A DNA stretch of 64,000 bases from Nocardia rhizosphaerihabitans (GTDB lineage Bacteria > Actinomycetota > Actinomycetes > Mycobacteriales > Mycobacteriaceae). Shown here one piece after another: positions 58,539 to 64,000 of this stretch. The stretch's first letter is position 1. Each line of letters opens with the position of its first letter. The stretch is taken from positions 473,743 through 537,742 of the forward strand of contig NZ_BMNE01000005.1 of the NCBI RefSeq assembly GCF_014646295.1, written 5' to 3'. The notes under the pieces are model-generated. The model saw nothing but the letters and a program-made list of their open reading frames with translations, was not told the DNA's origin and did not search any database. A program made the position numbers and the translations under genes.

Positions 58539-59995
58539 CCAAGCCGACCACCACGAACACCGGTAGTGCCGTCGAGAGCGACGACGAATCGCTGTCCGCC
58601 GGAACCCAGGGACCGGTGCTGCTGCACGACCACTACCTGATCGAGAAGCTGGCCCAGTTCAACCGCGAGCGGGTCCCGGAGCGGATCGTGCACGCCAAGG
58701 GCTCCGGCGCCTACGGCGAGCTGGTGGTGACCGGCGATGTCAGCCGCTACACCAAGGCCAAGCTGTTCCAGCCGGGCGCGCGCACCGAATCGCTGGTCCG
58801 GTTCTCGACCGTGGCCGGCGAACAGGGCAGCCCCGACACCTGGCGTGACCCGCGCGGTTTCGCGGTGAAGTTCTACACCGAGGACGGCAACTACGACCTC
58901 GTCGGCAACAACACCCCGGTCTTCTTCATCAAGGACGCGATGAAGTTCCCCGACTTCATCCGCTCGCAGAAGCGTCTGCCCGGCAGCGGCCTGCGCGACC
59001 ACAACATGCAGTGGGATTTCTGGACGCTGCGCCCGGAGTCGGCGCACCAGGTGACCTGGCTGATGGGCGACCGCGGCCTGCCGAGGACCTACCGGCACAT
59101 GGACGGTTTCGGCTCGCACACCTACCAGTGGATCAACGCCGAGGGCGAGCGGTTTTGGGTGAAGTACCACTTCAAGACCGACCAGGGCATCGAGTTCCTG
59201 ACCCAGGCCGAGGCCGACACCCTCGCCGGTACCGACCCCGACTACCACCGCAAGGACCTGTGGGACGCGATCGAGCGCGGCGATTTCCCGAGCTGGACGC
59301 TGAAGGTCCAGATCATGCCGGTCGCCGAGGCCGAGGCCTACCGCTTCAACCCGTTCGACCTGACCAAAGTGTGGTCGCAGCAGGACTATCCGCTGATCGA
59401 GGTCGGCAAGTGGACGCTGAACCGCAATCCGGGCAACTTCTTCGTCGATATCGAGCAGGCCGCGTTCGAGCCGTCCAACATCGTCCCCGGCATCGGCTTC
59501 TCGCCGGACAAGATGCTGCTCGGCCGCGTCTTCGCCTACGCCGACGCGCACCGCTACCGGATCGGCACCAACTACGCGCAGCTGCCGCCGAACCAGGCCA
59601 AGGCGGCCGAGGTGAACTCCTACTCGAAGGAGGGCGCCATGCGGTACCAGTACAACCCCGCCGACGTGCCGGTCTACGCGCCGAATTCCTTCGGCGGCCC
59701 GCACGCCGACCCCTCGAAGGCGGGCGACGGCGGGCTGTGGGAGTTCGATCCGTCGATGGTGCGGGCAGGCTACATCCAGCACGCCGAGGACGGCGACTTC
59801 ACCCAGGCTGGCACGCTGGTGCGTGAGGTACTCGACGACGCCGCCCGCGCGCGCCTGGTCGACAACATCGTCGGCCACGTGCTCGCCGGTGTCAGCGAGC
59901 CGGTGCTGAGCCGGGTGTTCGAGTACTGGCGCAATGTCGACGCCGAGCTCGGCAAGCGGGTCGAGGAAGGGGTGCGGGCCGGCCGGGAGGGCTGA
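58535..59995 (+). CDS. katA: monofunctional heme catalase
   Basis: This 486-residue small-subunit catalase dismutates H2O2. The distal His is in RIVHAKGSGAYGEL, the distal Asn in LVGNNTPVFF, and the heme-ligand Tyr in RVFAYADAHRYRIG. The size is that of clade 3 catalases. ATG 58535 overlaps furA, so expression should follow peroxide release of FurA. In mycobacteria the gene in this place is katG, a different family, so the pairing with a monofunctional catalase is a replacement. Confidence 0.96.
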   Translation: MTKPTTTNTGSAVESDDESLSAGTQGPVLLHDHYLIEKLAQFNRERVPERIVHAKGSGAYGELVVTGDVSRYTKAKLFQPGARTESLVRFSTVAGEQGSPDTWRDPRGFAVKFYTEDGNYDLVGNNTPVFFIKDAMKFPDFIRSQKRLPGSGLRDHNMQWDFWTLRPESAHQVTWLMGDRGLPRTYRHMDGFGSHTYQWINAEGERFWVKYHFKTDQGIEFLTQAEADTLAGTDPDYHRKDLWDAIERGDFPSWTLKVQIMPVAEAEAYRFNPFDLTKVWSQQDYPLIEVGKWTLNRNPGNFFVDIEQAAFEPSNIVPGIGFSPDKMLLGRVFAYADAHRYRIGTNYAQLPPNQAKAAEVNSYSKEGAMRYQYNPADVPVYAPNSFGGPHADPSKAGDGGLWEFDPSMVRAGYIQHAEDGDFTQAGTLVREVLDDAARARLVDNIVGHVLAGVSEPVLSRVFEYWRNVDAELGKRVEEGVRAGREG

Positions 59996-60012
59996 TCCGG
60001 AAGCGAGTAGTA

Positions 60013-60055
60013 GACACCGAGGCAGGTACGCCGCAAGGCATACCTGCCTCGTGTC
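60013..60055 (+). terminator. hairpin after katA
   Basis: GAGGCAGGTA (60019-60028) pairs perfectly with 60041-60050 around a 12-nt loop, and the flanks GACAC/GTGTC extend it with one bulge. It begins 18 bp after the stop. Confidence 0.6.
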
Positions 60056-60119
60056 GTGTCCGCAGGAAATAGGTTGGCGCGGAAGCGGTTCGGCGTCCGC
60101 GCCGTCGATGTCGTATCGG

Positions 60120-60179
60120 TCAGAAGTTGCTGAACCAGTACAGCAGGCTGGCCAGCACCCAGACGATCAAGGTCTCCAT
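60120..60179 (-). CDS. possible 19-residue membrane peptide
   Basis: METLIVWVLASLLYWFSNF is encoded from ATG 60179 to TGA 60120. GGAG lies 7 bp upstream of the ATG, which is a good ribosome site. The peptide is one hydrophobic helix with an acidic start, like small membrane peptides that tune transporters or sensors. It stands alone on the minus strand, converging on katA. The short length means chance cannot be excluded. Confidence 0.45.
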   Translation of the reverse strand: METLIVWVLASLLYWFSNF

Positions 60180-60522
60180 CGTCGTTCTCCATCTTGTCGG
60201 TACTTCCATCATGGCCGAAGAAACGGCCTGTGCTGACAAGTTGTTCTTAAGAACCTCTCGAGACGGACATCGCATCCTTTCTGCAGACACCGGAACAACC
60301 GGGTCCGACCGGTCTCGAGGGGTGATCAGTCGGACCCGGCGGTGCAGACCAGAAGGTGGCTCTTCCAGACGCTGAAGACGCACTGCCGACGGTAACCACA
60401 CCGAAGGACTGGGCCAGAAACGTTCCGATCCGTGTCGCGGGGTACAACGACCGGGCTGGTCCGACGAGGGGTGACCGGCCCGGTCGTTTGCGTTCGACGG
60501 CATCCGCCGTCAGGGTTGGGGG
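60180..60522. other. 343-bp spacer with a 12-bp palindrome
   Basis: GTTCTTAAGAAC (60243-60254) is a perfect palindrome with AT-rich core about 64 bp upstream of the small peptide start, so it may be its operator. The rest of the spacer to the arsenate-reductase-like gene shows no supported gene. Confidence 0.4.
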
Positions 60523-61188
60523 GTGGTCGAAATTGCCGAGCACCAAGAAGCGCTGGATCGTGCCGAGGTACGGCTGCGCGAAGAGTTCGCGACGATGTTC
60601 GAGCTGGAGACGATCCATCGTTTCCTGCATTCCTCCTACGACGACTTCGCCGCGAGGGCGACGGTGACCCTGTATCTCCCGCTGCTGGCGGAACGTTTCG
60701 GCAGGCAGCGCCTGCAGGCACTGGCCAAGGTCGAAGGCAAGGTCGCCAAGCCGCGCCCGACGGTGCTGTTCCTGTGCACCCACAACGCGGGCCGGTCACA
60801 GATGGCGCTCGGCTTCTTCGAGGACCTGGCGCTGGGCCGCGCGGTCGCCTGGTCGGGCGGGTCGGTGCCCGGCGAGCAGCTCAATCCGGCCGCGGTGGCG
60901 GCGATGGCGGAGGTGGGCGTCGACATCTCGCGCGAGTATCCGAAGCCGTGGACCGACGAGATCATCCGGGCGGCCGACGTGATCGTCACGATGGGCTGTG
61001 GCGACACCTGTCCGCTGGTGCCCGGCGTGCGCTACGTGGAATGGATCATCGACGACCCGGCCGGTCTGGAACTGGAGCAGGTGCGGCCCATCCGCGACGA
61101 CATCGGCCGCCGCGTGACGGGCCTGCTCGCCGAGCTGGGCATCCCCGTCAGTCCCGCAGATACGCCGTCCAGCCCCCGTGCCCGGTGA
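60523..61188 (+). CDS. arsenate reductase/low-molecular-weight phosphatase-like protein with N-terminal helical domain
   Basis: The gene encodes 221 residues. The first about 75 form a three-helix segment (RLREEFATMFELETIHRFLH) found in some actinobacterial ArsC proteins. The rest is an LMW-phosphatase-type arsenate reductase with P-loop C85-x5-R91 (FLCTHNAGRSQMALGFFEDL) and resolving-type Cys in VTMGCGDTCPLVPG. It would reduce arsenate with mycothiol or thioredoxin. No arsR, ACR3 or arsB is present, so an arsenic role is inferred from family only. GTG 60523 is used. It overlaps atzF by 41 bp, tail to tail. Confidence 0.85.
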   Translation: MVEIAEHQEALDRAEVRLREEFATMFELETIHRFLHSSYDDFAARATVTLYLPLLAERFGRQRLQALAKVEGKVAKPRPTVLFLCTHNAGRSQMALGFFEDLALGRAVAWSGGSVPGEQLNPAAVAAMAEVGVDISREYPKPWTDEIIRAADVIVTMGCGDTCPLVPGVRYVEWIIDDPAGLELEQVRPIRDDIGRRVTGLLAELGIPVSPADTPSSPRAR

Positions 61189-62848
61189 TGTCGGTGGCGG
61201 CGACGGCGGCGTCGTAGCTGCAGGCGAAGCCGACCACCGAGCGTCCGTCGGACAGCTCGATGCTGGTCAGCGCCATCGGCGGCGGCAGTTCGGCGAGGAA
61301 GCGGCCGAGTCCGCCGGGGGAGACCAGGAACAGCTCGCCGCGGATCGGTGCGCCGAGGCCGTCGCCGTGACGCACGAGACCCGGCTTCGGCGGGGTGGTG
61401 TCGAGCGCGGTGAGGCGGTAGGCGTCGCTGGTGGTGATCTCGCCCGCGAACCGGGCGCCGAGCTGTTCGAGTTGCCAGTACAGTGGCTGGCCGCGCAGGT
61501 GCGCGCCGAAAACTGCCAGTGGCACACCGGTTTCCACGAGTAGCGGGGATTCGGTGCCGGTGAGGCGGGCGGCGAGGTCGACGGCGAGCTGGTCGGCGAA
61601 GGCGGGGACGACCACCATCACGCCGAACGGTAGGCCGTCGGCGGTGGGTGCGCCGGGGACGGCGACGGCGGCGAGGTCGAGCAGGTTGCAGAAGTTGGTG
61701 TAGGTGCCGAGACGGCGGTTGATCGTCAGCGGATCGGCGGTGACCTCGGCGATCGAGGGATGCTCGGTGGTGGTCGGCAGCAGAAGTCCGTCGTAGCCGG
61801 CCAGCAGTGCGGTGGCGCGGGTCTCGGCCAGTGTGTCGAGGTCGGCGACGAAGGCGTGGGCGTCGAGATTCTTTGCCGCGCTGATGATCCCGGCGACGGT
61901 CGGGTCGAGTCCCGCGGCGCCCTTGTCGACGAACTCGCCGACGGCCGCGTACCGCTCGGCGACGATCGCGCCGTCGTAGAGCAGGCGGGCGGCGTCGAGC
62001 AGCGGCGAGATATCGATCTCGTGCACCTCGACACCCTGATCACGCAGGCCCGCAACAGTTTCGGTGAAGGCGACGCGGTAGGGATCGCTCAGCGGGGCGA
62101 GGTCATCGGGGCGCGGGATCGCCACCCTCGGCGTGGACGACGCGGCCAGGCGCACGTCGGCCGGCCAGACGCGGCTGCGCGGATCGCGGGAATCGGGGCC
62201 GGCCATGATCTTCGCGGCGGTGACGGCCAGGTCGAGGTCGGCGGCGAACACGGTGACCGCGTCGTAGTCGGCGCACGCGGGGACGACACCGTGCGCGGGG
62301 ATCACCCCGAGGCTCGCCTTGATGCCGACGATGCCGTGCAGGGCGGCGGGCACCCGGCCCGAGCCCGCAGTGTCGGTGCCGATCGCGAGGTCGGCGATGC
62401 CGAGGGCGACGGCGGCCGCCGAACCGGAACTCGAACCGCCGGAGATCAATTCGGGGTGGAGTGCGTTGCGGACCGCGCCGTAGGGGCTGCGGGTGCCGAC
62501 CAGGCCGGTGGCGAACTGGTCGAGGTTGGTCTTGCCGAGCACCAGCGCACCCGCCGCCACCAGCCGTGCCACCGCGGTGGCTGTTTCGGTGGCCGGATAG
62601 GCGAATTCGGGGCAGGCGGCGGTGGTCGGCAGGCCCGCTACGTCGACGTTGTCCTTCACGGCGAGGAGCAGTCCCGCCAGCGGTAGGACTGCACCCTCGG
62701 CGACGCGACGATCCAGTTCCGTTGCCTCGGATGTGAGTTCGGACTGCGGCCGCAGCGTGATCCAGACCTCGGGCCGATCCACCTCGTCGATTCGCGCGTA
62801 GGCCGCCGCGACCCGGGCTGTCGTGGTGCCAGGTAGTCCTGCTGACAT
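61148..62848 (-). CDS. atzF: allophanate hydrolase
   Basis: This 566-residue amidase-signature enzyme hydrolyses allophanate to ammonia and CO2. The Lys-cisSer-Ser triad is visible: K65 (AVKDNVDVAGLP), the Ser run in ISGGSSSGSAAAVA (about 139-141) and S163 (GTDTAGSGRVPAAL). The C-terminal domain after about 445 (VFGAHLRGQPLYWQLEQLGA) is the AtzF-specific part. GAGGAG precedes ATG 62848. The regulator gene ends 10 bp upstream and is co-transcribed. Urea carboxylase, the usual partner, is not in the window. Confidence 0.93.
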   Translation of the reverse strand: MSAGLPGTTTARVAAAYARIDEVDRPEVWITLRPQSELTSEATELDRRVAEGAVLPLAGLLLAVKDNVDVAGLPTTAACPEFAYPATETATAVARLVAAGALVLGKTNLDQFATGLVGTRSPYGAVRNALHPELISGGSSSGSAAAVALGIADLAIGTDTAGSGRVPAALHGIVGIKASLGVIPAHGVVPACADYDAVTVFAADLDLAVTAAKIMAGPDSRDPRSRVWPADVRLAASSTPRVAIPRPDDLAPLSDPYRVAFTETVAGLRDQGVEVHEIDISPLLDAARLLYDGAIVAERYAAVGEFVDKGAAGLDPTVAGIISAAKNLDAHAFVADLDTLAETRATALLAGYDGLLLPTTTEHPSIAEVTADPLTINRRLGTYTNFCNLLDLAAVAVPGAPTADGLPFGVMVVVPAFADQLAVDLAARLTGTESPLLVETGVPLAVFGAHLRGQPLYWQLEQLGARFAGEITTSDAYRLTALDTTPPKPGLVRHGDGLGAPIRGELFLVSPGGLGRFLAELPPPMALTSIELSDGRSVVGFACSYDAAVAATDITGHGGWTAYLRD

Positions 62849-62858
62849 GGCCGTCTCC

Positions 62859-63563
62859 TCAATCGTTCATGGACATGGCGGCGACGGCTCGCGAGATGCG
62901 CTCCAGCACGACATCCAGCGAATCGCCGATGTGGGTGTGCAGGAGTTGCTGCGCCAGGACGAGATCGCCGGCGAGGACGGCGTCGAGGATGCCGAGGTGC
63001 TCGCTGATGGTGGTCTCGATGCGGTTGTTGATCATGAAGTCGTGCATGCGGACATGCCGGATCCGGGAGTTCACCGCGACCAGCGCGCGCACCATCTCGG
63101 CATTGCCCGCCGCCGTCAGCAGGGCGACGTGGAATTCTTCGTCGACCACGACGAACCCCGGCTCCTGGGCGGGCGGATCGGCCTGCAGGGCGAGCCAGCG
63201 CTGCCGTTCGGCGCGCAGCAACTGTTCGTCATGGGTGAGCCGTGGGTCGGTGCGCACCCGGGTCATGCCGCCCAGCTCCAGCGTCAGCCGCAGTTCGTAC
63301 AGGTCGCGGATGCGGGCCACGCTCGGCCGGACCGGGCTGAACCCGAACTCCTCGCGTTCCAGCAGACCGTCGGAGCACAGCATCGTCAGCGCTTCGCGCA
63401 CCGGCGTGCGGGAGATGCCGAATCGGCTCGACAGCTTCGGTTCGGTGAGCCGCTCGCCGAACCGGATGTCACCGTTCATCAACTCGCCGCGCAGCGTCGA
63501 GTACACGACGTCCCGCAGCGGCCTGCCCGGGCCGTCATCCGGTGCATCCACCCTTGTCGACAT
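62859..63563 (-). CDS. GntR regulator with FCD effector domain
   Basis: This 234-residue regulator has a winged HTH (LRGELMNGDIRFGERLTEPK, ISRTPVREALTMLCSDGLLE) and an FCD all-helical ligand domain (from about 95) with the metal-type His and Asp in VVDEEFHVALL and the C-terminal SEHLGILDAVLAGD. It is the first gene before atzF and probably senses an allophanate or urea-related compound. The ATG sits only 5 bp from a GTATAC dyad, so its mRNA may be nearly leaderless. Confidence 0.9.
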   Translation of the reverse strand: MSTRVDAPDDGPGRPLRDVVYSTLRGELMNGDIRFGERLTEPKLSSRFGISRTPVREALTMLCSDGLLEREEFGFSPVRPSVARIRDLYELRLTLELGGMTRVRTDPRLTHDEQLLRAERQRWLALQADPPAQEPGFVVVDEEFHVALLTAAGNAEMVRALVAVNSRIRHVRMHDFMINNRIETTISEHLGILDAVLAGDLVLAQQLLHTHIGDSLDVVLERISRAVAAMSMND

Positions 63564-63565
63564 GG

Positions 63566-63575
63566 GTGTATACGC
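63566..63575. promoter_or_regulatory. GTATAC dyad at the GntR start, candidate operator
   Basis: The sequence GTGTATACGC contains GT-AT-AC, resembling GntR/FCD half-sites (GT-N-AC). It lies 2-12 bp upstream of the regulator ATG and would allow autorepression. Confidence 0.3.
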
Positions 63576-63788
63576 TATCGACCGGGAATTTCTATCAAGT
63601 GACAGAAAGTAAGCGGCAGGTTATCGGGTCCTCACAGCGGCTCTGTCTCACGATCACCGTGCTGTCGCGGAGAGCACTTCTCAACGCCTTTCGAACACGC
63701 AGGGAACGCCACGCGACACAGTCGGCGCGCAGTCTTTTGTTCGAGGCCGCCGCCGCGCTCCCACTCCGCTCACCCGGAAGGCGAACCC

Positions 63789-64000
<212 letters not shown>

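Overview
The window is very GC-rich, densely coded, and starts many genes at GTG. It looks like a mycolic-acid actinomycete of the Nocardia/Rhodococcus/Mycobacterium group, most likely Nocardia. The backbone order (dnaX, a 10-methyl fatty acid pair, an SRPBCC protein, ybaB, recR, gatD/murT, leuA, ask, asd) follows the dnaZX-to-asd neighbourhood of Mycobacterium tuberculosis, with accessory blocks inserted. The assignment rests on gene content and order only; no database search was made.

1-17.6 kb: the 3' end of dnaX, a two-gene fatty acid beta-oxidation operon (thiolase and FadB-type multifunctional enzyme), then a complete-looking pyrimidine/hydantoin catabolic cluster. A divergent MocR-type regulator faces beta-ureidopropionase, dihydropyrimidinase, a luciferase-like (LLM) oxidoreductase, a class III aminotransferase, a methylmalonate/malonate-semialdehyde dehydrogenase and an NCS1 permease. 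There is no classical dihydropyrimidine dehydrogenase, so the LLM enzyme is the interesting member. A remnant of a phytase-like esterase gene and a 1182-residue PknK-like kinase/ATPase follow.

17.6-24.6 kb: the tmsB/tmsA pair (10-methyl-branched fatty acids such as tuberculostearic acid), an SRPBCC protein, a MerR regulator with a VOC protein and a recognisable MerR-type promoter, a secreted protein, ybaB-recR and a hypothetical gene.

24.7-33.5 kb: a tightly packed four-gene operon: transglutaminase plus DUF2126 (circularly permuted glutamine-synthetase-like ligase), circularly permuted ATP-grasp plus alpha-E, a second transglutaminase, and a zinc-ribbon metallopeptidase. It matches the predicted but experimentally undescribed amidoligase/peptide-tagging systems and is the best candidate for an undescribed system here. 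Both ligase proteins carry long low-complexity insertions.

33.5-43.7 kb: a BASS-family transporter, a Phd/VapC toxin-antitoxin pair, gatD-murT (lipid II amidation), a 57-bp minisatellite, a DUF3558 lipoprotein, a Tat-exported FAD amine-oxidase-like enzyme, an EamA exporter divergent from a LysR regulator, and an orphan proline-rich MinD/ParA ATPase.

43.7-57.8 kb: leuA with a 13-residue Leu-Leu-Leu leader peptide and two mutually exclusive stems (an attenuator), a pair of DnaA boxes, a TauE/SafE exporter, a cholesterol-oxidase-like GMC enzyme, a poreless voltage-sensor protein, LtrA, an SRPBCC protein, a TetR regulator divergent from a DHFR-like protein, ask (with an internal beta-subunit start) and asd, a serine hydrolase and an APC permease.

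57.8-64 kb: furA-katA with a mycobacterial-type FurA box, a possible 19-residue membrane peptide, an arsenate-reductase-like protein, allophanate hydrolase with its GntR regulator, and the 3' part of tRNA-Pro(CGG) at the edge.
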